Positions 53,334 to 62,166 of a stretch of 64,000 nucleotides of DNA are shown in pieces. Where the stretch lies: assembly GCF_900890705.1 (NCBI RefSeq), contig NZ_CAAHFH010000001.1:2480001-2544000 (forward strand), in the 5' to 3' direction. The notes under the pieces are model-generated. The model saw only the letters and a program-made list of their open reading frames with translations, was not told the origin of the DNA and ran no database searches. Origin of the DNA: Pontiella sulfatireligans. Lineage in GTDB: Bacteria > Verrucomicrobiota > Kiritimatiellia > Kiritimatiellales > Pontiellaceae. Position numbers and translations under genes: made by a program. Each line of letters starts with the position of its first letter. Position 1 is the first letter of the stretch.

Positions 53334-54332
53334 ATGAAAAAGAAACAATACAAAGCGCTTTCACTTTTCTCCGGCGGGCTCGACAGCCAGCTGGCGGTTT
53401 GCGTACTGCTTGAACAAGGCATCCGCGTCGAGGCCATCACCTACCGGAGCCCGTTCTTCGGAACCGCCAAGGCCGAAGCCGCCGCCAAGGCGCTCGGCGT
53501 AAAGCACCACATCATCGACTTTACCGAAGACATCCTCGAGCAGGTGCAAAACCCCGCCCACGGCCTCGGCAAAGCGATGAACCCATGCATCGACTGCCAC
53601 ACCCACATGATCATGCGCGCAGGCGAGCTGCTCGAAAAATGGGGATTCGACTTTATCGCCACCGGCGAAGTGCTTGCGCAACGGCCGATGTCGCAAAACA
53701 AGCGGAGCCTCGATGTGGTGGCGCGCTGCTCAAAATATGAAGACCTATTGCTGCGCCCCCTCTGCGCCGCGCTGATCCCGCCCACCAAACCCGTCCGCGA
53801 AGGCTGGGTCGATGTCGATAAACTGCCCGCTTTTTCCGGACGCAACCGCTCCCCGCAAATAGAACTGGCCGAAAAGTTTGGCCTAAAAGACTATCCCGCA
53901 CCCGCCGGCGGATGCCTGCTGACCGAAAAACGCTTCGGCAACAAACTTAAAGACCTTCTCGACCATGAAGGTCTCGACGCAGACCGCGCCAATGTATGGC
54001 GGTTGCCAACAGGCCGTCATTTAAGGCTGAGCGACAACATCAAGATCATCGTCGGCACTGATCAGGCCGACAACGAACTGCTCGAGGAAAAAGTCCAGTC
54101 CGGCGAGCTGCTCATCAGCTGCCCCGACGTTTCGGGTCCAACCTGCATTGCGCCGGGATCCATTAGCGAAGAGTTGCTGCAGACTGCCGCAGCCATCTGT
54201 GCGCGCTATGCAAAAACGCCCGCCGGCGAGCCGGTCAACGTTGGGATTACCCAAGACGGAAAAACGCGCATCATCAGCGCAATCCCGCTGCCAGCGGAAG
54301 AAATCGAAAAAATGATGGTAGCCACACGTTAG
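53334..54332 (+). CDS. PP-loop ATPase, tRNA-thiolation (ThiI/MnmA)-like, with NFACT-R-like C-terminal domain
   Basis: 332 residues. A PP-loop for ATP lies at SLFSGGLDSQLAVCVLLEQG (about 10-29), as in tRNA adenylating sulfur-transfer enzymes. NPCIDCHTHM (about 83-92) and a later PAGGCLLTEKRFGNKLKDLL (about 187-206) are conserved in a ThiI-related group often labelled tRNA methyltransferase/thiouridylase. Its C-terminal RLPTGRHLRLSDNIKIIVGT (about 222-241) matches an NFACT-R-like RNA-binding domain. It should activate a uridine for thiolation, but target and position are not established for this group. No THUMP domain is present. Confidence 0.75.
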   Translation: MKKKQYKALSLFSGGLDSQLAVCVLLEQGIRVEAITYRSPFFGTAKAEAAAKALGVKHHIIDFTEDILEQVQNPAHGLGKAMNPCIDCHTHMIMRAGELLEKWGFDFIATGEVLAQRPMSQNKRSLDVVARCSKYEDLLLRPLCAALIPPTKPVREGWVDVDKLPAFSGRNRSPQIELAEKFGLKDYPAPAGGCLLTEKRFGNKLKDLLDHEGLDADRANVWRLPTGRHLRLSDNIKIIVGTDQADNELLEEKVQSGELLISCPDVSGPTCIAPGSISEELLQTAAAICARYAKTPAGEPVNVGITQDGKTRIISAIPLPAEEIEKMMVATR

Positions 54333-54460
54333 CCTGCCTAAAGCAAACCACCCCGCTCTCCTAAGGGAGCAATAAAAAATAAACCGCTTCAAAATCCATT
54401 CTGGCACGTGGATTGCTTGTTTATTGTGTTTTGCCATTCAAGATGAAACAGGGAGAAAGC

Positions 54461-55528
54461 ATGACGAATCGTTTACGCCGCACACAGCTGTTCAGCGGCA
54501 TCATTGCAGCGATTTACTGTTGCCCGGGTACCGCTCCGGCTTCGGTTTTCTTCAACTTTTCAACGTCATCCGGGATGGATCAACAAGCTATTGACGGCTT
54601 CAATGAAGCCGGCAGCATGTGGTCGTACTATCTGGGCGACACCATGACCGTAAATATCAATATTGATTTCACGCAGCTAGACGCCGGCGTTCTTGGCTCG
54701 ACCTCGTCCAGTAGAGGAACCATCGACTATTCCAGCTACAAAACCTCGTTGGACTCCGACCGTTCATCCACCTACGACGACTCCGCCGTGGCCAACCTGC
54801 AGCCGGGCAGCAGCTTTGCGGCGCTCATCAACCGCACGGCCAACAGCCCCAACGGTGAGGGCAGCGCAACTCCGTATCTCGACAACGACGGCGATGCCAA
54901 CAACTCAACCATACGCTTGACCACCGCAAATGCCAAAGCGCTTGGACTGCTCACCCCCGACAACACCGCTTCGGATGCATCCATCTCGTTCAACTCCGAC
55001 TTCACATGGGACTTCGACCGTTCCGACGGAATCTTATCGTCTGCTATTGATTTCGTTGGGGTCGCCACGCACGAAATCGGCCATGCGCTCGGTTTCATCA
55101 GCGGCGTCGACATTCTCGATGGGAACAGTACGGAGACGTTCTTTTCGGACGATGCCTTTTCGTATGTTGCCCCGCTCGACCTCTATCGCTATTCGGACGA
55201 AAGCTTCGCCAATGGAGCCATCGACTGGACCGCCGGCACGGCGGATAAATACTTTTCAATCGACGGAGGCACCAATTCGCTCGCGGTCCTGCTCTCCACC
55301 GGAGCCACCTGGGGGGACGGCAGCCAAGCGAGCCATTGGAAGGACAACCAAGGGCTCGGAATCATGGATCCAACCGCCTCGAACGGCGAGTTGCTACAGA
55401 TTTCCGACCTCGACCTGCTCGGTTTCGATGTAATCGGCTACAACATTATCCCCGAGCCGTCTTCCCTTGCGCTCATTGCGCTATGCGGTGGGCTAGGCCT
55501 TTGGATTCGCCGAAGCTTCCTTATTTAA
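54461..55528 (+). CDS. Secreted zinc metalloprotease-like protein with PEP-CTERM anchor
   Basis: 355 residues; signal peptide about 1-27 (ending PGTAPA). AGGGAGAAAGC precedes the ATG. The zinc-binding motif ATHEIGHALGFISGVD (His204, Glu205, His208, with Asp217 as a possible third ligand) indicates an active metallopeptidase. A metzincin-like context is suggested by acidic repeats such as LDNDGDANNST. The C-terminus (about 330-355) is PEP-CTERM: IIPEPSSLALIALCGGLGLW then IRRSFLI, a sorting signal removed by an exosortase/archaeosortase system. The genome must therefore carry an exosortase and probably an exopolysaccharide locus elsewhere. The substrate is unknown. Confidence 0.85.
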   Translation: MTNRLRRTQLFSGIIAAIYCCPGTAPASVFFNFSTSSGMDQQAIDGFNEAGSMWSYYLGDTMTVNINIDFTQLDAGVLGSTSSSRGTIDYSSYKTSLDSDRSSTYDDSAVANLQPGSSFAALINRTANSPNGEGSATPYLDNDGDANNSTIRLTTANAKALGLLTPDNTASDASISFNSDFTWDFDRSDGILSSAIDFVGVATHEIGHALGFISGVDILDGNSTETFFSDDAFSYVAPLDLYRYSDESFANGAIDWTAGTADKYFSIDGGTNSLAVLLSTGATWGDGSQASHWKDNQGLGIMDPTASNGELLQISDLDLLGFDVIGYNIIPEPSSLALIALCGGLGLWIRRSFLI

Positions 55529-56333
55529 CCAAGAGATAGACCAGCATTCCAATCGGAAGAATGAGGCCGAGGTTCGCCACATTCGAGGCCACCAGTGCGT
55601 CGAGCGCTTCCTGCGTGTCCTTGATATGCTCGGGACTGTCTTTCGGCTTGTGAATGCGGTAGATCTCAATGAACGAGGCCAGCTCGCACACCGACGTTAC
55701 GAGGCCGAGAATCCAGCCGACCGCCCAGGCCGGCACACTCAATTGCTTGATCAATGCACCGGCGCTCGTTCCGAGAAAACGCCCCGCCACCAGCACAACC
55801 ACCAGCCCGATGGCGAGCAGCAACCCCCCGCCCCCAACGGTTCCGTTCTCCGCCCCCTTTGGCAACGGCGCGGGCTTCCCAAGCTTGTTCAGTCGCTTGT
55901 CCAACACTTTGTAGACCACGAAAAAGGCCACCAATCCGAGGGCGGTCGCATACCCCGTTCCAATGTGCAGCGCAAACATGAGCAACGGAATGATGATCGA
56001 AAGGATTCCGAAAAAAATCTCGTCGGCAAACCCCTTGTTTTTCAAATCAAGCTGCTGGCGAAAGGCAAAAACGGTAATGAGAAACAGAACGAGGTTAATG
56101 ATGTTCGACGAGGCAATATTCCAGAGCCCAGCCTTAAACACACCGGCCAACGCGCCGGCCACCAGCACGGTGAGTTCCGGCACGCTGGTTGCATAGCCAA
56201 TCATTTGCCCGCGCACCTTTGCCGAAAACTTCAGCGCCGCGCCGATTTTCCCAATGCCCGGAATGAGCAGGAAGCGCACCGATCCAACAATCGCCGCCGC
56301 GCTCAACACCAGGATGGACAGGTCTTTAATCAT
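55521..56333 (-). CDS. Sodium/calcium exchanger-like (CaCA family) membrane protein
   Basis: About 270 residues from MIKDLSILVLSAAAIVGSVR (alternative Met codons at 56351 and 56372; none has a strong ribosome site). About nine helices. The two alpha-repeats of CaCA exchangers are seen as IGYATSVPELTVLVAGALAG with the following SSNIINLVLF, and LVTSVCELASFIEIYRIHK followed later by LVASNVANLGLILP. The acidic residue in each (PEL, CEL) is the expected ion-binding Glu. The protein should exchange a divalent cation for Na+ or H+ in the inner membrane. Its 3' end overlaps the 3' end of the convergent metalloprotease gene by eight bases. Confidence 0.8.
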   Translation of the reverse strand: MIKDLSILVLSAAAIVGSVRFLLIPGIGKIGAALKFSAKVRGQMIGYATSVPELTVLVAGALAGVFKAGLWNIASSNIINLVLFLITVFAFRQQLDLKNKGFADEIFFGILSIIIPLLMFALHIGTGYATALGLVAFFVVYKVLDKRLNKLGKPAPLPKGAENGTVGGGGLLLAIGLVVVLVAGRFLGTSAGALIKQLSVPAWAVGWILGLVTSVCELASFIEIYRIHKPKDSPEHIKDTQEALDALVASNVANLGLILPIGMLVYLLVK

Positions 56334-56473
56334 GCATGCACTCAAAACCATTGATATCGAATGGTCGCTCATGAATCGAGACAAAACCCTGGACGATAAA
56401 GTTCCAAGAAACGTTTTTTCTTTTCGAGCACGCTCCAACCGAGTACAAACAATATGTGTATTGAGCTCAAACG

Positions 56474-57214
56474 ATGAAAAGAACAGTAGCCTACATCTTA
56501 ATTTCGGCCGCCTGGGTCCTCCCCTCGCTCGCACAGCAAACCCACCTCGACATCAAAGTTTCGGACGTAGCCAGCGAAAGGTTGAAAGGCGCGGTCAAGA
56601 GCGTGGAAACCGACCTCTGCGTGAACGTATCCGCCGAACATAAGAAAGTTCGCGAGGAATACGACCCGATTGGAAACCGGGTTGCCACGCTTAACTGGGG
56701 CAACGACGGCGAGCTCGCAAACACCACCACCAACTTCTACGACGAGAACGGATGTTTTTATCTTCAGCAATACATGAGCTTCGGAAAAAAAGGCGTCACG
56801 AACGACTGGAAGGTGGTCCTCAATCCGGAAACGCGCCAGATCGCCATGAAGAACGACCGCACCGGGTCCATCGCCATTCGCACCTACTCCCCCGAAAAAC
56901 AGTTGGTTCACTACCGCTTCATGGACAAGGAAAAGAAGCAGAAGTCGGCTTCGCGCAACACGTGGAACGAAAACAACCAGCGGACGGAATACATCAAATA
57001 CGACGAAAAGAACCGCCCGCTCTACACCTACTGGTTCAAGTGGAGAGAAGACGGCCTCATCGAGAAGGAGCGCCTGCACGACTACGAATACCTAGTGGTC
57101 GACGACTGCGGAAACTGGACGCAGCGGCTCATGGTTCGCTACGACATCGGGGGCAAAGAAAAAGAAAAGGTGTATGAAAGAACCACGATTCGCACAATCG
57201 AATATTTCGATTGA
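56474..57214 (+). CDS. Secreted protein of unknown function with YD/RHS-like repeats
   Basis: 246 residues; signal peptide 1-20 (ending PSLAQ). The mature part contains short repeats of the form N-x-Y-D-x-x-G-x-x-x (NFYDENGCFYL, KYDEKNRPLYTYWFKW, YDPIGNRVATLNWGNDGE), reminiscent of YD/RHS repeats. No catalytic motif is recognised. Its stop lies 16 bases before the start of the first trypsin-like gene, so it may be a partner or substrate of the two proteases (inference). Confidence 0.6.
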   Translation: MKRTVAYILISAAWVLPSLAQQTHLDIKVSDVASERLKGAVKSVETDLCVNVSAEHKKVREEYDPIGNRVATLNWGNDGELANTTTNFYDENGCFYLQQYMSFGKKGVTNDWKVVLNPETRQIAMKNDRTGSIAIRTYSPEKQLVHYRFMDKEKKQKSASRNTWNENNQRTEYIKYDEKNRPLYTYWFKWREDGLIEKERLHDYEYLVVDDCGNWTQRLMVRYDIGGKEKEKVYERTTIRTIEYFD

Positions 57215-57230
57215 ACCACGAAGGATGGCC

Positions 57231-58295
57231 ATGCAACGGAGTGAGTTCAAAAAACCGGAATGGAGGCATGGCCTTGCGCTCGCGCTCGTGGGGGCCTCCC
57301 TCGCCCAGGCTCGTGCAGACGAAGGCGCCCGAGCGCAATTCACCTATGCCGCCGACGACGTTGCAAGCAATCTGGTGGTTATCGAATGCGAAAGCAAGAG
57401 CAAGAAAAGCACCGGTTGTGGATTTGTTGCCCTCATGGAGGGCAAACCCTATCTGGTCACGAACCAGCACATCATTCTCGGGGCGGACAAAATCGGCTTC
57501 GTTTCGCCCAGCGGCCGCGTGATCAAGCCGCGCAGCGTGGAGCTTTCGGCCTCGCGCGACATTGCCCGAATGGCTCTGGCCGAAGGCGACGGATTCGCCC
57601 TATCCAGCGACTGGCCGATTGGAGCGCCGATCGGCGTGTTCGGCGGAGGCAAGGACAAAAAGAAAACATCCGAGCTCTACGGAGAGATTAGCGGCATCGG
57701 TGCCGACCGGATCGAAGTCTCAGCCAACTTTGCTGAAGACAACAGCGGCAGCCCCGTGCTCAACCTCAACCAGGAAGTGGTTGCCATTGCCAGCCACGTC
57801 CGGGAGTCCAGCAACCATGCCATGAAGAAGGGCACCAAGTTCGAAAACAAAACAAGACGCTTCTGCTATCGGCTCGACGGCGTTGGCTGGATCCCCGTAA
57901 GCTGGAAAAGCTACAACCAAAAATACGGCGTTGCCTACCACGAAAGCCGGGAGCTTCTCGACAGCGTCATCGAAATCCTCAACAGCTGGGCGGATGGCCC
58001 CCTCGAACAAGTGCGCTTCGAAGACCAACCCTACCCCGCCTTGACGAACTGGGTTCGCAGCCACAACCAGGTCGTCAGCAAATCCAACGATGGCTTTGAG
58101 CGCAAGTTCTATGCGGAATATTCCGAAAGCACCCAAAAGCTGGCCGAGGTTTGCCGCAGCCAGGCGCGCAAGATCCGCATGCTTTCCAAACAACGCGATC
58201 CGACGGCCTTCCTGCTCTATGAATTCGACATGCAGGCCGGAACGTTCGAGTACGTCGCAAAGATCATCGACCGCTACAGCACGACCGTCTACTAA
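57231..58295 (+). CDS. Secreted trypsin-like serine protease, copy 1
   Basis: 354 residues from MQRSEFKKPE (GAAGGATGGCC precedes this ATG; a Met two codons upstream overlaps that site). Signal peptide to about Ala29. A chymotrypsin-fold domain is indicated by the triad in order: His80 in VTNQHIILGAD, Asp110 in SASRDIARM, and Ser172 in EDNSGSPVLNL. The motif is NSGSP, where GNSGGP is usual in bacterial S1 proteases, so the second Gly is Ser. A helical C-terminal region (about 245-354) rich in charged residues follows and is shared with the next gene. A role in processing extracellular proteins is inferred. Confidence 0.8.
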   Translation: MQRSEFKKPEWRHGLALALVGASLAQARADEGARAQFTYAADDVASNLVVIECESKSKKSTGCGFVALMEGKPYLVTNQHIILGADKIGFVSPSGRVIKPRSVELSASRDIARMALAEGDGFALSSDWPIGAPIGVFGGGKDKKKTSELYGEISGIGADRIEVSANFAEDNSGSPVLNLNQEVVAIASHVRESSNHAMKKGTKFENKTRRFCYRLDGVGWIPVSWKSYNQKYGVAYHESRELLDSVIEILNSWADGPLEQVRFEDQPYPALTNWVRSHNQVVSKSNDGFERKFYAEYSESTQKLAEVCRSQARKIRMLSKQRDPTAFLLYEFDMQAGTFEYVAKIIDRYSTTVY

Positions 58296-58315
58296 CCATC
58301 CACGGAAAGACCGAA

Positions 58316-59494
58316 ATGAACAAGATGCCCAACCGACTGCTCCTGAGCCTCATGCTCATGCTCGCGCTTCCCTGCATGCTGGCCGCTGAAAAAGAAAACT
58401 ACGACAAAAAGAAAGCGGCCAAGGAAGAGCGCGAAAAAAAGGAAGCCTTGGAAAAACGGCTCGCCGAAGAACAGGAAATCAAGGCCCGGTTCGGCTATTC
58501 CGTCAACGATATCACGGCCCATCTCGTCATCGTTTCATGCAGCGGCGCCCAAGGCCGGAGCTCGGGCAGCGGCTTCGTTGCATTGCTCGACGGCAAGCCC
58601 TACCTCTTCACCAACCAGCACGTCATCCTTGGCGCCGACACGATCAGCTTCAAAGCGACGGCGGGCGGCGCCCTCAAGCCCCGCGGCGTCGAACTTTCGA
58701 CCACCCGCGACATCGCCCGGCTTCCGCTATCCGAAGCCGAAGGGCTCGCAATCTCCAAGAACATGGCCATCGGCGCGCCCATCGCCGTTTTCGGAAACAG
58801 CGAAGGCGGAGGCGTTGCTACCGAGCTCTACGGCAAAGTCACCAGCGTTAGCGCAGAGTTGGTCGAAGTCTCCGCCGACTTTGTTTCGGGCAACAGCGGC
58901 AGCCCCGTGCTCAACCTCGACAAGGAAGTCATCGGCATCGCCAGCTATGTCAGCTCTTCCAGCGACGACGAAGACGGAAGCGACACCCGCCGCTTCTGCT
59001 ACCGGCTGACCGGCAACCAATGGACGTCCGTCGACTGGAAGAAATACAACGACAAGTTCGGCAAGCTCTACCGCGACAACGAAGCGCTCGTCGAAGCCAC
59101 CTTCGAGGTGGCCAACCAATGGTACCAAGACCCGTTCAACCGGGTTTCGGCCGACAACCATCCCGACTCCGAGCTGCGAAAATGGTCGACCAGCCACAAC
59201 CACATGGTCAACCGCATCATGCGCATGCGCGAGCAAGGCACCGCCACGCCCCACGAACTCGAAAACGTCAACAAGCAGATTAGCAAAGACCTCGTCGACA
59301 GCTCCGAGGATCTGGCCAAGGTCTGCCGAGACCGGTCGAAACGGTTGCGCATGCTCGCCAAGCAGCGGGGGCTGACCGGCTTCCTGCGCGACGAATTCAA
59401 CAGGCTTTCAGGGCGGCTCGAATCCGCGGCCCGGAACCTCGACGCCTACGGCGAAAAGCTTGCCAAATTCAAGTTCTTCCATTTCGCCGAATAA
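58316..59494 (+). CDS. Secreted trypsin-like serine protease, copy 2
   Basis: 392 residues; signal peptide 1-24. A charged coiled-coil insert (26-57, ENYDKKKAAKEEREKKEALE) sits between the signal and the protease domain and is absent from copy 1. Triad: His102 in FTNQHVILGAD, Asp132 in STTRDIARL, Ser194 in SGNSGSPVLNL; the NSGSP motif is shared with copy 1. The C-terminal helical region has the same KVCRDRSKRLRMLAKQR block as copy 1 (EVCRSQARKIRMLSKQR). The two are clear tandem duplicates 20 bases apart. GGAAAG precedes the ATG. Confidence 0.82.
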   Translation: MNKMPNRLLLSLMLMLALPCMLAAEKENYDKKKAAKEEREKKEALEKRLAEEQEIKARFGYSVNDITAHLVIVSCSGAQGRSSGSGFVALLDGKPYLFTNQHVILGADTISFKATAGGALKPRGVELSTTRDIARLPLSEAEGLAISKNMAIGAPIAVFGNSEGGGVATELYGKVTSVSAELVEVSADFVSGNSGSPVLNLDKEVIGIASYVSSSSDDEDGSDTRRFCYRLTGNQWTSVDWKKYNDKFGKLYRDNEALVEATFEVANQWYQDPFNRVSADNHPDSELRKWSTSHNHMVNRIMRMREQGTATPHELENVNKQISKDLVDSSEDLAKVCRDRSKRLRMLAKQRGLTGFLRDEFNRLSGRLESAARNLDAYGEKLAKFKFFHFAE

Positions 59495-59575
59495 AACCAT
59501 GGGCAAGCCTTTCAGCCATGCCGCATGCCTTTTCCTGCTCGGATAGCCAATTTCGAGCTCTGGGGAAGAAACGCC

Positions 59576-60748
59576 TTATTTCATTATGCGGTCGAGCAAC
59601 GCATCGAGATGGTTCAACACCTTCGCCTTGCATGTACGCTTTTTCGCTTTCCACGCCACCTTCCTGCCAGATAAATCCACCCATTCGTCCCAAGCAATCA
59701 GCGCATCAAAAAAACGGATGCTTTGCTGCTTTTTCCAATAAAAAAAACGGTTTGTAAAAACCACTGAACGCTCAACCGCGAACAACCACGCCCGCTTTCC
59801 AAGAGAAGCTTCTGCGACGTAAGCCTGCTCTTCAAAAAACAGATCCATCGAAAACTGACGGACGGGAAGCAACGATTGCCCGGCAAGCTTCCGGCGGCGC
59901 ATGCGACGGAAGCAATACATGCCCGATGAAGCCAGCCCCATCAGGCTGAGCGTGGCAGGCTCTGGAATCACACTAAGTTGGCCGGTCGTATATAAGTTCG
60001 ACTTATCCCAGCTCAGTCCTTCGGCTAATCCGATGGCACTGATGTTTGCAAATTTATCACTGACCCCACCATCCCAGTTGAACAAATCAAAAGTATCCCC
60101 ATATGCAGCAGTGAAGCCATCGAGAAAAACAAGATCCAATGTGCCACCTAAGGTAGCAAGTCCTGTCACAGTCAACCGATGAGACTCAGTTCCACGATCG
60201 ATTCCTCCCAGCGCCATCTTAAGAGTGCCGTTCATCGATGCGTCTAAGTCTGCCCCGACCGTAAGCGTCCCCTCTGAACCTAACTCCAATGTGCTGTTCA
60301 CAATCGAAATATCGCCAACTACAGAGACTTCCGCGCCTCCTGATATTTCCATATGACACGGTACTCCCCAGGGCTCCCATGTCCCGAGAGTCCGCCCTGG
60401 CAAATCATATGACCAAAGTTTCAAGTCGCCTCCAACCTCCAGCGAGGACTCAGCACCAGAGACTGACGCATAGCTGTAAAGCCAATCATAATCCACTCCT
60501 GTACTCACCGTTCCATTAACATCCATAGACCCTAGACACCGCACAGAACCACCATTGCTAATATACAAGCGATTGCCATAATCGAAAGCCATGCCAGAAC
60601 ATACCACAATGCCAGAAACCTCAAGCATCGGTTCGGGCCCCGTTATCGTCAAATCCTCCCCTTCAGATAGATACACCCATTCTTGAGCAGACACAGTTCC
60701 GCCGCCGACGAGTCCTGCGATAAAAAAACAATATATTAGACTTTTCAT
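59576..60748 (-). CDS. PEP-CTERM beta-solenoid protein with unusual C-terminal extension
   Basis: 390 residues from MKSLIYCFFIAGLVGGGTVS (GGGAGGTTGCT precedes this ATG). After the signal peptide come autotransporter-like glycine-rich repeats (SGGAEVSVVGDISIVNSTLE, GSEGTLTVGADLDASMNGTL). A PEP-CTERM signal is at 260-286: VIPEPATLSLMGLASSGMYC then FRRMRRR. PEP-CTERM should end a protein, but the frame runs on for about 104 more residues (KLAGQSLLPVRQFSMDLFFE ... LNHLDALLDRIMK) rich in aromatic and basic residues. Either the original stop was lost, a small downstream gene was fused, or this is a recurrent tail in the lineage. Confidence 0.75.
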   Translation of the reverse strand: MKSLIYCFFIAGLVGGGTVSAQEWVYLSEGEDLTITGPEPMLEVSGIVVCSGMAFDYGNRLYISNGGSVRCLGSMDVNGTVSTGVDYDWLYSYASVSGAESSLEVGGDLKLWSYDLPGRTLGTWEPWGVPCHMEISGGAEVSVVGDISIVNSTLELGSEGTLTVGADLDASMNGTLKMALGGIDRGTESHRLTVTGLATLGGTLDLVFLDGFTAAYGDTFDLFNWDGGVSDKFANISAIGLAEGLSWDKSNLYTTGQLSVIPEPATLSLMGLASSGMYCFRRMRRRKLAGQSLLPVRQFSMDLFFEEQAYVAEASLGKRAWLFAVERSVVFTNRFFYWKKQQSIRFFDALIAWDEWVDLSGRKVAWKAKKRTCKAKVLNHLDALLDRIMK

Positions 60749-60861
60749 AGCAACCTCCCAGTATGCGTTCTGTTTCAGCACTCAATTTGCGGTTCTTTCG
60801 AAAAAACGAGCTAGCAATCCTACCACCTACCACAAGCAAGTATTCTTTGTTATTTTTACTA

Positions 60862-61062
60862 TCAGGCTTTACTAGCCCAGTCATCCGACCCGCAGAGACG
60901 CGCTATCAAAAAAGACGCATCCAACAGGCCATACTCTAAAACATTAAACTGGATCGGGGAGCGAGGATGCATTCCATTGGTTAAATGGTAGTCAGGCCAA
61001 GTTGGAACCTGTGCCATGCAGAGCGCACTCCCGACAAATAAACTAACCAATACCAATCTCAT
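60862..61062 (-). CDS. Short putative secreted protein
   Basis: 66 residues; MRLVLVSLFVGSALCMAQ looks like a signal peptide, and the remainder (VPTWPDYHLTNGMHPRSPIQ, then FNVLEYGLLDASFLIARLCG) matches nothing I recognise. GGGGATTTT precedes the ATG. It could be a real small secreted protein or the 5' stub of a decayed gene. Confidence 0.35.
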   Translation of the reverse strand: MRLVLVSLFVGSALCMAQVPTWPDYHLTNGMHPRSPIQFNVLEYGLLDASFLIARLCGSDDWASKA

Positions 61063-61225
61063 AAAATCCCCAGTTTCATGTAATATCGTAAGAGTTCCGT
61101 CATTATATTTGGAAGAATCGGACTGCCAAGCAAATACACTTAATTAGATTAAGAATATTGGCTCCTCGTATATTTTTATGGAGGATAAGGACTTTTCGCA
61201 GATTAGGGGTCTACAACGAGTGTTT

Positions 61226-61381
61226 GCAACGAATGTAGGAAAAGCAACGAATCAAATGGGCTGAAAACGTTGCCACATCTCTGAAAACGGGGATTAATGA
61301 CGGGAAGAGCACTGGCCGGCGCACCTCATCGCAACGAGCCCAACATGCCGGAACATTCGTTGCTTTTCCTACATTCGTTGC
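61226..61381. repeat. Element with perfect 27-bp inverted terminal repeats
   Basis: GCAACGAATGTAGGAAAAGC AACGAAT at 61226-61252 is exactly the reverse complement of the 27 bases at 61355-61381. The 102-bp interior has no reading frame of note and includes CTGAAAACG repeated twice (61261 and 61284 region). Size and structure fit a MITE; a long-stem regulatory RNA is the alternative. The flanking 61063-61225 and 61382-61410 hold nothing I can name. Confidence 0.7.
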
Positions 61382-61410
61382 CACTAAAACCTACGAAGAA
61401 CCAGAATATT

Positions 61411-62160
61411 TTAGTATTTAATACTAGTAGACAGCTCTTTCTTGAACAGGTTGAGCCCCTCTAGATCCTGCTTATCGAGCTTGTAGTGGATCGAGTGGTC
61501 GAGGTAGTCGAGCCAAAATATCGTTGTTCCTCCAAGCTTGCCTGCAAAACGCTCGGCGATTTCTTCCATGGCCTGGAAGCCGGCGGCGTAGGCTTGGTGC
61601 ACGATGTCGGTGACTGCTTCTATATCCGGAAAATCCGAGCGGACCGCCCATACGGCAAAGACAAACGGGAGACCGGTCATTTTTTTCCAGGCCTCGGCCA
61701 GATCGATGTCGCCAGCCGGCCCTGGGTCGGCGCAGAGCGCGCGGTCGCCGATCACCACAGCCGCGTCGGGGTTTTCCAAGGATTGGAAGTCGTGCATTTC
61801 AATCTTTTGCTTGAAGTGCTTTTTCAGCAGCAGCTCGGCGAGAGCATTCGATGTGGCCGACGCTGGATCGCGCCCGACCGTTTTAATGTGCCCCATGCGT
61901 TTGTTGCATTTCAGCAACACGCTCCGCACGGGGCCGTCGGCCGCCACGCCCAGCCCTTTCAGCATGGTCAGTTCCGGATGGGCGAACAGGTGGGCCACGG
62001 GGATCAGCGCAACATCCGCCCGCCCTGCCTTTAGGTCGCGAACCAAGCTGGCGGGATGGTCGTTGAACACCCGCACGCGCGGATCGACCTCCGTCAGTTT
62101 ATCCACCAGCGGCGCCGAGTTGCTGTACGGCGCCCCTGCAAAAATAAATTCGTTTTTCAT
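61411..62160 (-). CDS. mqnA: Chorismate dehydratase (futalosine pathway)
   Basis: 249 residues, MqnA/MqnD family. The protein has the periplasmic-binding-protein fold used by this cytoplasmic enzyme: FAGAPYSNSAPLVDKL (about 7-22), DVALIPVAHLF (48-58), RSVLLKCNKRMGHIKTVGRD (79-98), NALAELLLKKHF, and VVIGDRAL (about 136-143). MqnA removes water from chorismate to give 3-enolpyruvylbenzoate, the first step of menaquinone synthesis by the futalosine route. MqnD, a paralogue, is the alternative call, but length and the menG/ubiX/ubiA neighbours favour MqnA. It lies six bases after menG. Confidence 0.85.
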   Translation of the reverse strand: MKNEFIFAGAPYSNSAPLVDKLTEVDPRVRVFNDHPASLVRDLKAGRADVALIPVAHLFAHPELTMLKGLGVAADGPVRSVLLKCNKRMGHIKTVGRDPASATSNALAELLLKKHFKQKIEMHDFQSLENPDAAVVIGDRALCADPGPAGDIDLAEAWKKMTGLPFVFAVWAVRSDFPDIEAVTDIVHQAYAAGFQAMEEIAERFAGKLGGTTIFWLDYLDHSIHYKLDKQDLEGLNLFKKELSTSIKY

Positions 62161-62166
62161 CGTCGC

